Below, piece by piece: positions 8,922 to 20,398 of a stretch of DNA of 64,000 nucleotides. The DNA is taken from positions 434,001 to 498,000 of the forward strand of contig CADCXA010000053.1 of assembly GCA_902806565.1 (NCBI GenBank), in the 5' to 3' direction. Both the position numbers and the translations under genes were made by a program. Source of the DNA: Hypoxylon rubiginosum (lineage: Eukaryota; Ascomycota; Sordariomycetes; Xylariales; Hypoxylaceae). Position 1 is the first letter of the stretch. Each line of letters starts with the position of its first letter. Below the pieces are notes generated by a model. The model was not told where the DNA came from, did not search any database, and saw nothing but the letters and a program-made list of their open reading frames with translations.

Positions 8922-11204
8922 ATGCGCTCGAAACGGCTCATGGGGATTCTCTGCGGTATAAATAAAGACGGCCATGCTGAGCAGCATGAGAAGACTACAA
9001 ATCAAATGCCTCGTAGACGCTCAGGATCACTTCAGTTCCGCCAGATCTTCGACAAGATGACCACCAAATTATTCAACTTTCTTCCTGAGCAGCCTCGGCC
9101 TCAAGACCACACCAGACACGGCGCCATGTCTCAAATCACCCTCGATTTCCAGCATCTCATGATGGAGCTTGCCAACCCGGCAGAGAGAAGCGCCAATACG
9201 AAACTGCTGGAGGTGCGGCATAACGACAGTCAATTCTACAGCGCCAGTCAGCCTCTAGAAGTATCCGGGGGGCATCGGCAGGTACCCTTTCCCGAGGACC
9301 ATTTCTCGCGAAACATACATATCATTGAGAAAACTGGGCTATTCCGAGCTGCGCGCATTGCCCCCAAAGGCACTCACCTTCATGTCCATTTCAACTCTAC
9401 CCTTCTCCCCAATTTTCTCTTGGATATAGCCAAAGAAATGCCAAATATGTACATCTCAAGCCCGACTCACACACTGCGGTCTAAATCCGACTTCGATAAT
9501 TGTGAGATCGTGTTTACCCTCCAGGATGCCAGCAAGGTGTTGATGGGCATGTCTGAGGACTTGGAGCTTCAGAGGGAAGAGCTATATTCTGTGGACTCGA
9601 AGGGCCCCAACCTATTCCACGATATCTACGAGAAGGGTCAGAAGATGCGCTATCAATATTTCCGCGCCATGTGGGACGTAGAGCGGAAATCTAGGCACGA
9701 GTCGCAGGAGTCAGGAGTCTGGTCCATGGACATGGAATGTGACGACTGGCTTACTAGCAAATTGATCTTCAGTAAGGAAGACGTCGAACTGATATTCCAC
9801 CCAAAAGACAAGTTATCAGGTACTCCTCGGCAACTCGGAGCAGAGGAGGAGCAGATAAGACTAAAGAAAATTGAGGAGGCCGGATGGCCCAAGGACATCG
9901 AGGTAGCATTTCACAGCAGTCCATATAATGACATTCGCAAGAGAGCAACGAGGTATTTCGAAAGGTATCTAGCCTTATTTATGCAGATCAGCTAACAGAC
10001 CCGTAGGGCATGGGAAAAATTCAACGGCCGCACGAGAATGATGAAAGGCCTATTCAACTATGAGAAGGCTTTCAGGGCATATACGAGGAGATGTTTGGAG
10101 GAATTTGTCAGGGACAATGTGCAGTATGCCGAGATTCGCCCAAACTTCATGAAGAGCAACCAAGTTCTACGAGACAGCGGCTCGGGGAGCTTTAATAACT
10201 TTGGCCTGATGGAGCTCATCATCGAAGAGTACGAAAATTTCATGAAGGATATCGGAGATATGGCCGAAAATGGGCAAATCATAGAAAACCGAGAGTTAGA
10301 CGCGCAAGGCAGGCCTATTTATACGGATAGTACCAGCCTTCCTCGTGGCAATGGTCATAGGCCATCGTTGAGCGGGATGAAGGTTATCTACTGTACACCT
10401 CGATCTTTCTCCAAGGCCCTGGTGAAGGATGCATTGGCGGAGTGCATACAGATGAAGAAGAAGTGGCCGCAATACATTGCCGGCTTTGACTTGGTGGGTG
10501 AAGAAGCTTACGACAAGCCCCACCCGCTACGGTTCTTCGAGGAGGAATTCAAAGAATTCCAGCAGAACTGTCGAAGGGAGCAGGTCGAAATCCCGTTCTT
10601 GTTTCACTGCGGTGAAACCCCGGACGACATTGAAGGCAACCTCGAATGCGCTCTTGATCTTCAAGCTAAGCGAATTGGACATGGTTATGCATTACCTCAT
10701 AAGCCAGATATCATGAGACAGATGAGGGCTAACAATGTCTGCGTCGAGGCATGCCCGATTTCGAACATGGTCCTCGGGTTGGTGGAGCACATGGACGAAC
10801 ATCGAATCTATGAGCTGCTTGCTCATGAAGTCCACTGCGCGCTAAGTAGCGACAATGGTACTCTCTTTGGGTGAGATTCATATTCAACATTTATTAGTTT
10901 CAAGCACTCTATGCTAACCTCGAATTTCAGGTCTACGCTATCACACGACTTTTACGAAGTCATGGTCGGCAACCAGAACATGAATCTTTACGGTTGGCAT
11001 CAACTTGCCTTGTGGAGTATTGATCACGCCTGCTTAAGCCGAGTCGAGCGAGAGAGGATGCTTGTTGAATGGGAAAGACGATGGACGGAAGAATTTATTC
11101 CTGAGGTGCTCGGGGGACAACCTTCGCTTCGCCTAGCAAGACTAGACCTACTAGCGAAGGCCGAGGAAAATCGACGGGTGCGAGTGGCCGGGTCCATGTT
11201 GTAA
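8922..11204 (+). CDS. Adenosine deaminase-related growth factor (ADGF/CECR1-type) metal-dependent deaminase
   Basis: The metallo-dependent hydrolase fold and ADGF subfamily point to purine nucleoside deamination, adenosine to inosine. Exons are 8922-9952, 10007-10870 and 10931-11204, giving 722 residues. Both introns are short (54 and 60 nt) and have exact phase matches: RATR|AWEKFNGRTR and GTLFG|STLSHDF. The metal-binding HxH motif is HLHVHF near residues 152-157. Later come FHCGETPDD (catalytic Glu region), RIGHGYAL, and SSDNGTLFG where the family usually has an SSDD-type metal/substrate Asp pair. The C-terminal MVGNQNMNLYGWHQLALWSI is family-typical. No signal peptide is visible, unlike secreted animal ADGFs. 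The N-terminus is uncertain: later in-frame ATGs (for example MPRRRSGSLQF) are possible, and the total length exceeds the usual ~500-600. The Asp-to-Asn change may be a fungal subfamily trait, so substrate use is not settled. Confidence 0.85.
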
Positions 11205-12635
11205 ACCTATACCTAACGATGGTACAACATATTGCATCGGACTTGTACGAGGCGCTTCTGGGCTACGAGGCGGGTTCTGGGGTATTGATGGAATACCCGT
11301 TCTTATGATTTGACGATACCTTATATGACATATGGCCCGGTGGAAGATAGATCTACGCAGTTATGCCTGGAGTTAAGCGCAAGCAGGACACTCACTAGGT
11401 CTAGGTTTTCGTAGCGATAATACAACCTTTTTTTTGGTACACCTTTTCTTACTTGTACTTGGCTACTTAACTCCCACGAAAGAGGAGGATAATAACTTGA
11501 GGGTAATGATACTGATCTTGATAATCTTGATGATCTTGATGAGTACAACCTCAAGACTAAGACGCAGACTCATCTATCTGCCCTTTGCCGAGTTTGTTTA
11601 CATGTCATCATATAACATAGGTGGTTTGCTACTGATGCTAAACAACGTCACGCATGGGATGCTGTTTGCATATCACAAGTTACGTAGACAAAGGGTGGCT
11701 GCCTCCTTGCCTCCATACCGAAGTGACACCACATCAAGGCGATGAGCAACAATCGAGCACATTCCCTGATTCTCCAAGGACAAAGGAGGCTTGGACTAAG
11801 CTGGGCAGCTGTCTGCGCCCGCTTTTGGCGGGACTTTGTAGTGATTTAGTGGTCTCGCTTAAGCTAGTGCGGATCGGTCTAGCGATGACGGGCGCCCGCG
11901 CTTCCACTAAGCCCACTAAGCGCAGTCGATTTCCAGTCTATTGGGAGTCCAGCACCCACTAAGGAACCCACTACACGCGTGCCAGCACACTGGCTAACTG
12001 GACAATAGAGAGCGGGCCGTAGCGTCTAAGTGCGTTGGAGGGGTCTGTGTCTGGACCCTGTCTGTTTCGCCTGTCACTTGCGGACCAGAACCATGGAAAG
12101 CTTGCGATCGGCCTCCAGACTTTTATTTAGTGACCTAACTACCCAATCATACAGGAAAGGGGGAAAGCTCCCCAAGCGGGCATGGGCATGGGCTTTCCAT
12201 CCATGGCAACTCCGAACCCTTTTATTTCTTTTCAGCCTCAGACGTATTTTCGTCCTTTTCCTCATCTGCAACGTCACTGAACGTGACGGGATTTCTTCAC
12301 ATCCCTCGCATTTTTGGTCTTGCCTATATACTGTTCTATATTATATACAAGTGTGCTTGTTAAGCAAGGGATTGTTTTTATTTTATTTCAATTTATAAAC
12401 TAGAATAAATATCGGGTTATTTGAACCCAATTGGTCCCGTTTCCTCTCACCCAACCCAGCCAGTATACCTCCAGACCTCCAGAGCTCCAGACCTCCGTAC
12501 CTCCAACTTTACCTATAGTCTCGAAGTCAATCTGATCACCTATGGGCATTCCCGCATTTATCCCCACGTCGTCCGATCCAGTAGACACTAATCGACTAGA
12601 CTGTACTATCGAAACGGTCGGGAAAATCTAAAATA
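11205..12635. other. Intergenic region, no gene supported
   Basis: It holds a small ATCTTGAT-type imperfect repeat near 11513-11542 and a CCTCCAGA-rich stretch near 12470-12505. Open frames of about 100 codons at 11434-11962 and 12030-12398 overlap in different frames, look non-coding and match nothing I know. The last few hundred bases should be the promoter of the membrane protein gene. Confidence 0.55.
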
Positions 12636-14219
12636 ATGGCCGACGACGATCCGGCTTCTAGGTCACCAGCAGCCTGGTGGTTCTCCTCCGACGTCCCGGG
12701 CGCTGAAGGCCCCTGGGGCTGGCGTCTCGATGTCGTCACCCTGCTCGCCGTCATTGGCGAATCCTCTATTGCCGAACATACCCAGACTATTACCGCCAGC
12801 ATCTTCTGCCTTTTCCCACGCATCATTCCCGCTCCTCAGGCCTTCCTAAAGCCTTCCCGCCCTCCCCGTCTACCCGAAACCACAGCAAAGATGGCGGGTG
12901 TCCATAGCGGTGTTGTCCTCGATACCGTAGGCTTCTTTGCTAATATTATCCATCCACTCGACGAGCTACCGGCTTTTAGCTTTAAAGTCCTTGAAATTAC
13001 ACATACCGACCGCAACAATACCGGCGGCATGGAGGTTCCCCAGATACTCGCCAACGGGGTCACTTTCTTTTCAAAATTGCGGACACGCACCAAGACTTCG
13101 ACCAATTCGTCACACATAATACACCCTCCCACCATTCCACGTGGGCCCCCATCCGACAATATCAAGGAAACACCAAGAGATACGCCTACGCCGAATGCCG
13201 GGTTTAGTACGAGTGCCGACGTGGAAGCTGCTGCACCGGCTCAGGGAATAACAAGGCGGATTACTATGAAACAGAAATTACAAGACTTTGCAGCCAACCC
13301 GACGCTGGTCAATGATTCGAGAAGACCTGCTGTACCGGCTACTTTATACTCGCCTGTTCACGTCCTCGCCGTCTTCTCTGTCATGTTGACGGCCAGTCTC
13401 ATTGGATTCGCGGCTCATTATAAAGATGGTACGGCAATCCTTGCCGTATCGCTCATCGCCTTTGCGAGCTCCGTTGTCGGCTGGGCTTCCTGGTGGAAGC
13501 CCCTCCTGATGAAGCGTAGCCACACCAACAAAGTCCCGAGAGGAGACGTTATTATCCGCACCCGCGAAGGGGCCTTCCTTCTTATCAAGTGCACCGAAGA
13601 AGTAGCACGTGAGCTCTACTCGGGCACGGAGGAATGTGAATATCACGTTAGTGGACAGGCGTATAGGGCACTCATGGGACTAGGTACCTGCTTGCTCATG
13701 GTGTCTGTCATCTTGTTGGGTAACTGCAAATGGAACTCGCAGATTTTCATCGGCGCCAGTTATATTACGTTGAACGGTCTGTACTGGGCTATGGGGTTGC
13801 TTCCGAAGAAATATTTTTGGGACTTGAGCCGTTACAAGATCAAGGACGTGACGCCTAAAGATGCCAAGGGTGCCCACAGAAAAACCAGCGGCGACCAACG
13901 AGAAGGTGTTCCTAGCTTCACGCGAACGCTATGGTATACGATCCGAGAAACTAAGCGTACGGCTTGGATCGAGAGGAGCGGCGCCGCCCCCGCTACACCT
14001 CAATGGCGCCAGTGGCTTGCGGAGGCCGAACAAGCTGCCGAGACGGGCGTGGACTGGCCCTCCGTCGCCCGCAAGGACGAGATCATGAAGGTGGACGACG
14101 ACGTCAGCAGAAGTCCCGTAGCCCCGGAGCCGGCACGGGCTTTCGACGAAGCGGAGCAAAAGGCGCCACTTGACGAAATACAACCTCGCGACTGGCGCTC
14201 TGGCGAGGGCACTCTGTAA
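12636..14219 (+). CDS. Fungal integral membrane protein of unknown function (four predicted helices)
   Basis: One exon of 527 residues starts at an ATG in a good context (ATAATGG). I do not recognise a named family. The N-terminal half is weakly structured, with a Trp/Pro-rich start and Thr/Pro/Ser linkers between about 150 and 205. Four hydrophobic segments follow: near 238-260 (VHVLAVFSVMLTASLIGFAA), 265-287, 343-363 (ALMGLGTCLLMVSVILLGNC) and 368-389. They form two hairpins separated by an ~55-residue loop with KCTEEVARELYSGTEECEY. The C-terminal ~135 residues are charged and soluble, with RRTAWIERSG-like basic then acidic parts. The pattern of paired helices plus a cytoplasmic tail suggests an internal-membrane or plasma-membrane protein, but the role is unknown. 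Confidence is high that it is a gene because of its length, codon pattern and membrane organisation. Confidence 0.85.
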   Translation: MADDDPASRSPAAWWFSSDVPGAEGPWGWRLDVVTLLAVIGESSIAEHTQTITASIFCLFPRIIPAPQAFLKPSRPPRLPETTAKMAGVHSGVVLDTVGFFANIIHPLDELPAFSFKVLEITHTDRNNTGGMEVPQILANGVTFFSKLRTRTKTSTNSSHIIHPPTIPRGPPSDNIKETPRDTPTPNAGFSTSADVEAAAPAQGITRRITMKQKLQDFAANPTLVNDSRRPAVPATLYSPVHVLAVFSVMLTASLIGFAAHYKDGTAILAVSLIAFASSVVGWASWWKPLLMKRSHTNKVPRGDVIIRTREGAFLLIKCTEEVARELYSGTEECEYHVSGQAYRALMGLGTCLLMVSVILLGNCKWNSQIFIGASYITLNGLYWAMGLLPKKYFWDLSRYKIKDVTPKDAKGAHRKTSGDQREGVPSFTRTLWYTIRETKRTAWIERSGAAPATPQWRQWLAEAEQAAETGVDWPSVARKDEIMKVDDDVSRSPVAPEPARAFDEAEQKAPLDEIQPRDWRSGEGTL

Positions 14220-15204
14220 ATGGGCGTATTGGTTTCACACGCCTCCGCCGTGGCGTTGTTAAACTTTTTTTTTTGGAAATCGAATGTGTTGGATACCCAT
14301 TTGCGTGCAGGCTAGCGAGTGCGCAATTTTGTGCTAGGGGGCCGTCTCCCCCTATTGATTGAGGACCTCAAAAGGGAGATTGGGTTTATTTGAATTGAGG
14401 TCCAAGGACTTGGTAACGACTAACATGAACGTTTCTTTCTCCCACTGTTTTATCTATTTGCATATTTACGAAGCTATATGGCTTGGGCATTTACATTATT
14501 GGAAGGGCATATTCATACCAGGTTACTTTCATATATGAGCATATACTTGGATCAGAAAAAGATTTTCCTCAGTCAACCGGGGTACACTGTAGGTATTGGG
14601 AACAGGGGGTGTGGGAGGTTTGATATATCTACCGAGGAGTTTGGTGTCGGACAGGAGGCTAGTTAGGACTTGCCTCTCATGACGAGCTCCGATAATGAGC
14701 AGAATATAATATTATGCATTTTCAAGAACATTGCTTGATCTACTGTGTACCATATGTGGTAGTCACTGAGGGGAGATAGGTATCTAGCCTACCTAAGTTA
14801 TGCCAGCTATTGTTATGTCACAACTGCACTTAAGTGTTAAATAGCCGTATGATATTAAGAAATACGCCGTCATTCTTCTATAAGTACAGTCCGTCAACAC
14901 TAATCTGATAGCTTCTTCATTTTCGTCGCGTTCAACTCGAGTAGAGAGGGTGTAATAGAGGTAGATGTCTGTCGAGTATGTCTTCGATTAAGTAGGAACT
15001 TAGACCACCCATACAAGAATAACCGCACATCGCTCAGCTCCAATACACCCAGAGCCACCCATTCCACAACAGTGAGTAATCGAGATTGCCTAGCTCTTGC
15101 AAGGCACAGATCGAGGGAGAACACCGACCCCTGTAAAACTTGCGTCGTGGTCGTACAAGTGGTCAAGAGTAGTGGCTATATGTCGGTTAACTACCTTAGG
15201 TACT
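14220..15204. other. Intergenic region between convergent genes
   Basis: This lies between the 3' ends of the membrane-protein gene and the minus-strand 2EXR gene. A poly-T run occurs near 14265-14273. Short frames near 14478-14666 and 14900-15166 are unremarkable. No gene is seen. Confidence 0.55.
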
Positions 15205-16066
15205 TTAATAGTAAACGCCCTGATTTGGCAAGTTGTCTATAGGGGTTGATCCGGTCATTTTGTCGGCCAGATACTTGGCATAATCAGGCGGGACACCGTG
15301 GAAGACGACATTGGGAACGTTCCGTAAGAGGCCGAGGCTCTCAAGTATCCGGTGGAACTTGGGGGTATCATAGGCATCATCATCTGTCCAGAATTCGATG
15401 TGCAGGCAACGTAGACTCGGTAGGGTAGATAAGAATTCGGACACCTTCAGCACGGCTCTTCGAACCATACGCGGGTCTGCATTCCTCCCAAGCGGGGCCT
15501 TTATGTAGAACTTGTTCATGTCTCTGATTCGACGCTCAAAGAGAGGACTCACTTCGAGGTGAGGAAAGGACGTAAACCTAGAAAAAAAGAGACCTTCCCT
15601 ATGCCCTATCGTTATGTTCCAGAAATTATCCCCGTAGAGTATCGGTCGCGCCTCGTTCAGAACGAGACGGCACGTGCCGAGGATCTGAGAGTGGAGCCTC
15701 GGCCGCCTATCAGAATAGGCTATCGGTTTTTTTAGGCGGAAGAGATGACGGTATACCATCAACCGGATCTCCGTCGGGAGGCTGAGGAGCGGAAATGGGA
15801 CGCTGGGCATTCCTGCGCGCCGCACGCGCTGTTTTGGTCTCCGCGACGCCGGCCACCGGGTCGGGGTGACGTCAATAGGATCCCAGGCTGGCCTGGAAGG
15901 CGCCGCTCTTATAGCCGGAGGAGGACGGCCGGTTTCAGCAGACGAGCCGGGCCCTGCGAGTCCCGTACCACCCTAGAAAGCCAAAATTTCCGTCAGCTAT
16001 TACGCTCTGCGGCTCTCCGTATGTAGAATGCATGCAGGTAGGATGTCTTACATGTACCCCGCTCAT
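15205..16066 (-). CDS. 2EXR/F-box-like domain protein
   Basis: The domain motif FPLLSLPTEIRLMVYRHLF, followed by HSQILGTCRLVLNEARPILYGDNFW, is typical of the large fungal 2EXR/F-box-like family, whose members are mostly uncharacterised and may act as substrate adaptors. Taking the first ATG inside the domain-bearing frame (15810) gives 201 residues. A better model adds a 15-nt first exon, 16066-16052 (MSGVH), and an intron at 16051-15973 (GTAAGA, branch GCTGAC, acceptor TTTCTAG). Exon 2 is then 15972-15205. All phases agree and the protein has 260 residues, with a Pro/Arg-rich leader before the motif at about residue 59. The frame upstream of 15810 is open back to that acceptor without an ATG, which supports the splice. 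The protein ends shortly after the domain, with no repeat array. Confidence 0.7.
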
Positions 16067-17010
16067 CGTTTTTTTGTTAACGGGTAGCTCTCAGCCTCCG
16101 CGAGTTGGGATATCGACCGCAGTAAGTCGAACTGATCTTGATGGGGACTTGCTAATCCGACGAGGTAGGCTATATAGTGCTTGAAGAAGCTGGGTTTGTG
16201 GGCAAGCTACTTCGACCTCTGAGGTTGTACGGAGTGAAGTTGGGTGAAAAATATTCAGCTACAGTTTGCATGTACTTGGTAAAAAGAGTCTGTGCTATCA
16301 AACATGTGGCGTTCGGGCACTAAAGCTGTAGGTAAGGGACGGCGGTAATCATGTGACCTTCTAGGCCGGTGGCTGGGAGGTGTCAAGACTTGTGCGACTT
16401 CATCTGTGAGTTCAGAGTTGGAGAGTTGATGCTATGGTGTCAACGTCTTCCATGCCTATCCCCGTCGGTATTTGGGGCATCTCAATACCTACCTACATAA
16501 GCATACGAAAGTTCAAATCCAAAATACGTACCGTACCTTGCAAGCATCAGATCGGGGACACCCGCCTAGCTGAGGGCTTACAAGAAATAATTCAAGGACA
16601 GGTAGTCTATGGAGCGAAGTAGCAGCCCTCATTTAGACAGCTAGAAGACTAGACAGCAGCTATATGGGTAGGTATGATGCCGAATAGATACGATTTGACC
16701 TACCTAACTCCCTATGAGGTATTGATCATGTCGGCCATTGAGCTTTAATGACTACCTAGTCGATCTAGTCCGTAAAGATGGTAATCAAATAACAAGGTAC
16801 AATAATCCAAGAGACCGAGGCAATTCATGTAATATAATTCGAGATCATTGTTGATTTTATTCATAAAGATCAAGCAATTCAAGTTTATGCACCTAAGTCC
16901 TAAGTGTGCATTAAGTGAGTTTCCAATCAGTTAACCGAGTCCGAGTCATAGTGTCGCACTAGCCATAACGTATCAGCTACTTAAAGTCAAATAAGCAAAG
17001 GAAAATCCAA
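16067..17010. other. Intergenic region, no gene supported
   Basis: It contains the promoter of the minus-strand 2EXR gene and the upstream flank of the tRNA pair. A short frame at 16434-16622 is not convincing. Nothing else is seen. Confidence 0.5.
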
Positions 17011-17102
17011 TCCGAATTGGTGTAGTGGCTAACATTTGACGCTCTCATTGGCATTCCGCCGACTTGAACCGTCAAGCCCGGGGTTCGATTCCCCGATTCG
17101 GA
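17011..17102 (+). tRNA. tRNA-Glu (CTC) with a 21-nt intron
   Basis: The acceptor stem TCCGAAT pairs with ATTCGGA. The D arm is GTGT...ACAT. The anticodon stem TGACG pairs with CGTCA, with loop start CT-CTC-A (anticodon 17044-17046). A 21-nt intron at 17048-17068 sits at the canonical position one base 3' of the anticodon. The T arm is CGGGG-TTCGATT-CCCCG. A T-rich terminator (CTTTTT) follows at 17112-17117. Confidence 0.93.
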
Positions 17103-17129
17103 GAACATGTGCTTTTTCAGTGCGCCCAA

Positions 17130-17201
17130 GCTCGGCTGGCTCAATGGTAGAGCATCAGACTTCTAATCTGAAGGTTGCGGGTTCGAGTCCCGCGTTGAGT
17201 G
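17130..17201 (+). tRNA. tRNA-Arg (TCT)
   Basis: The acceptor stem GCTCGGC pairs with GTTGAGT, using three G-T wobbles. The D arm is GCTC-AATGGTA-GAGC. The anticodon stem TCAGA/TCTGA encloses CT-TCT-AA. The T arm is GCGGG-TTCGAGT-CCCGC. A CTTTTTGCTTTT terminator follows directly. It lies 27 bp downstream of tRNA-Glu on the same strand. Confidence 0.93.
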
Positions 17202-17880
17202 CTTTTTGCTTTTGGAATTTCGTATTCTACGTATAATCTTGTTATTTTCCCTGTTAATCCACGAGGTAAGTAGCAAGCTATTTTCACGAATAATATATCT
17301 AATGTTGGCGCTATGTTAGGCTAATAGTAGCTAACGTAAACATCTTCGTCCAGTAGGTCCAGAGTGGGATTATTATGTGCACGGCATAAGGAGAGGAGAG
17401 TAATACCGAGTTTGTTAAGAGTTTGGTAAAATAAACTACCATTACCTATTTTGTTCCAATGCCCTCTTATGTTGATGTGTTGCTATAATACAGTTTGTCG
17501 TGGTTTGTAACCCAAGAGCTTCACTCGACATGATTAATCATTGAAGACAAAGGATATACCTACCTAGGTACATTCGTATTCCTGGAAGAGGGAACAAATA
17601 AGTTCAAATTGATTCGACAATACCAGGCATAGAAATATTAGCTTCTAATGATCGAAAACCCTAGGCTATTTGCTAGTGCAAAATGACAATATCGGTTGGT
17701 AAGGTCAATGACGTCGTGATACCAAGTGTACACATCATCACCAGCCAAAGGACACTAAAATAAGTATGTAGCTTACCAAAAGACTAGTGATGTATATGAA
17801 CTCATATCTCATGAACACATGTGCGTGATATCTATCAGTTGTATTCAACGCAGCCCTAGATAAATACCAAGTCTTGATTC
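17202..17880. other. Intergenic region between tRNA-Arg and the FAD oxidoreductase
   Basis: It contains a perfect TACCTAGGTA palindrome at 17561-17570. No gene is seen. The right end should include the oxidoreductase promoter. Confidence 0.5.
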
Positions 17881-19744
17881 ATGAGTGAATGGCTAGCGAC
17901 AGCTTTCATTGCGACGTCGAACGTGAGAGCGCAGATATTATGGCACAGAATAAAAAAAGGCAACGGATGGCCGCAAGCGAGTTCTCGTCGTCGGGGCTGG
18001 CGCTGCCGGGTATGAACTGATCCCCCAAGTGAGATTCCTGATCTGATAAGTCCACAGCATGTCAACGGCGTACCACCTATCGCAGCACCCGGACAAGTTC
18101 GATGTAACTCTCATCGATGCCGTCGACTACTGTGGTGGACAAGCCTTCTCCATCCCGCTTGAAAAGGAGCGCTACGGGGCGTCGTGGTGTAATCAAGGGG
18201 TCCAAGGCGGTTCCTACATTTTCCACCACACTCTGACCATGTTTCACCGGCAGGGATATCATGCCGACCCTGTGAATCTCCAAGTCTCCTTCGGCAAGGA
18301 CGAGACGTTCTGGACTAATGTGTTTCCTACAAAACTGCTAGCGCGTTATCAGAAAGAAGTCAGACGACTACCCACCATGCTTAAAATCATACGGTGGTTT
18401 GAAATACTGTTCGCCCTACTACCGCTAAAATTCGTCTTCAAGTTGTTCAGGTTCTCAGAAGAGTTTACCAACATGATCGCTTTACCTATGACAGCCCTCT
18501 TTCTAGGTACGGGAAACGCTACCCCTGAAGTCCCTACCATCATGTTCGAGCGGTTATGTACCTCGCCGACCTACGGTATGTGGTATGCGCCTAACAAGGA
18601 TACTCTCGTCGAGAACAAACCACCGATGGTTGTCTTTCCAAACTTTTCCGAGTTTTACAGCACCTGGATGAAAGACCTTATCACGCGTGGTGTAACAGTT
18701 CGCCTATCAACAGAACTTACTGAGATTGTTCAGCGTAATGACCATGGGGTCCATGTTAAACTCAAGCCACGAACTCCTATGCCGGATGGGCACAATCCTA
18801 CCGGCGGGGACCCTGATGCTCCTACTAGCGTAGAAGTGTATGATGAGATCGTAATGTGTTGCCTCGCCGACACTGCAAAGAATGTGCTAGGTCGAACGGC
18901 AAGTTGGAAGGAGAAGAAGGTCCTCGGATCGGCAAAATTTAGCGACGATATCACTATTACTCACAACGATGCAGATTACATGAAGAATCACTATGAAAAC
19001 TTCTATCGGGAAGACATGGTGGTCTCCGAGATGAACGGAGTCGAGCAGACGTCGCGTCTCACGTTCGCGGCGAACAACTTCCGGCCTATGTACTACATTA
19101 AGATGTATTCGGAGGATAAGTCGAAGCTCGAGATGTGCTTCGATACAACGAATTATCAAAGCCAGTTTCCCGATAGGGTGCCGTTCGAACAGCACATATT
19201 TCAGACTATCTATCTCAACAAGGATCGTGACAGAAATCTATGGACAGATCACGAGATTAAAACGGATAAAATAATTCGAAAGGACTGGTGGCATCAACTA
19301 TGCCACAGCTATACCCATTATCTCTTCGTTGTCCCGTGGATGATGTTTCTTCAGGGAAAAAGCCACACCCGCTACGCCTCTGCCTGGACTTTAGTCAACG
19401 CCCACGAGGTGGCGGTGATGTCCGGCATTGCGGCTGCCGTAGACCTCGGGGCCGAGTATCCGGAGGACCTCGAGAACGACACGTTTTCGTTCCTGTGTTT
19501 CCGGCTGTACTACCTCCTTACCTACGGCAAATGGTACGGACGTAAATACACCAAGAACAACAGAGAGGCCATGACTCAGACCGCGAAGGGAGGCAGCCGA
19601 TGGGCGACCGGTCTGTACGGAAGCGTATACGAAGGACCGGGAGTTTCGACCACTGAACGACAAACCTGGAAAGAAGAGTTGGAGAAAGGTGCCAGCACTG
19701 CGAATTTGACCGATGGGAACGCGCCCGGCCGAAGTCAGCCTTGA
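17881..19744 (+). CDS. FAD-dependent oxidoreductase (amine-oxidase-like); 5' end uncertain
   Basis: The sequence RKRVLVVGAGAAG is a Rossmann GxGxxG dinucleotide-binding motif. It is followed after a 48-nt intron (18010-18057) by MSTAYHLSQHPDKFDVTLIDA, the usual second strand ending in an acidic residue. The large exon 18058-19744 encodes the rest, including YGASWCNQGVQGGSYIFHHT, FFLGTGN-like and KFSDDITITHNDAD segments shared with fungal FAD oxidoreductases of unknown substrate. The motif frame has a stop (TAA at 17951) and no ATG before it. The only phase-compatible start I found is ATG 17881 (MSEWLATAFIATSN), joined across a 37-nt intron 17923-17959 (GTGAGA...AAAAAAAG), which is unusually short and has an A-rich end. 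Otherwise the gene has an undetected upstream exon or a damaged start. The C-terminal part (about 560 residues) is intact. Specific substrate and pathway cannot be told. Confidence 0.75.
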
Positions 19745-20398
19745 GGCTCAAAACATGAGAGGTGTCTTGTGACCGAATTCGAGAGATTTGATTCGCATAG
19801 GGAGAGGTGAAACCTAGCAAATGAATGAGTTTCTACTGAGTTGGAGCACATTTGTAAATGCAATAGAAGACTTTATAGCCTTGGTTTTCCTCGAAACACG
19901 AACCTCACCTTGCACAGCCTTCGACTACGCCTCGGCCAATTCATCACTCACGAGGAAGAGCCGCATAATATCAGTCAATATTGGCACCGAAATCAGGGAA
20001 CGTGGTTTTGATTCACTCACAACAGCCGATGGCGTACGCGGCCTTCATGTTTTAAGTGGATGTCATCCCACTATACTTCGTATTTTGATGAAAGACTTTT
20101 ATCTCGATGCCAACGTGTATAGTCTTATGTGTACCCCCTTTTTGGTACTTTGGTACGACAGACGTGTATAGAGAAAAGCGCCAGCAGCTGTCAGCACCTT
20201 ACTCGGTGGAGCCAGGTGCCCGATTAGGAACTGACAGGTGTCAGCTTAGTCTTAGGTGAGCAGTCAGCCCCGATGTCGTTTCTCTTCACTCCCCGGCTCC
20301 GCTAATGAAGACTAAGCCGAAATTATTTACCTACAGGCCACTATTGAAAGAATGAGTCAAGCCGTTTCCCGGGTTATAGATCGAGATATCAACCCAAG
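19745..20398. other. Intergenic region upstream of the GNAT gene
   Basis: A frame at 19821-20171 is not recognisable as a protein. Otherwise nothing is seen apart from the likely GNAT promoter at the right end. Confidence 0.5.
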
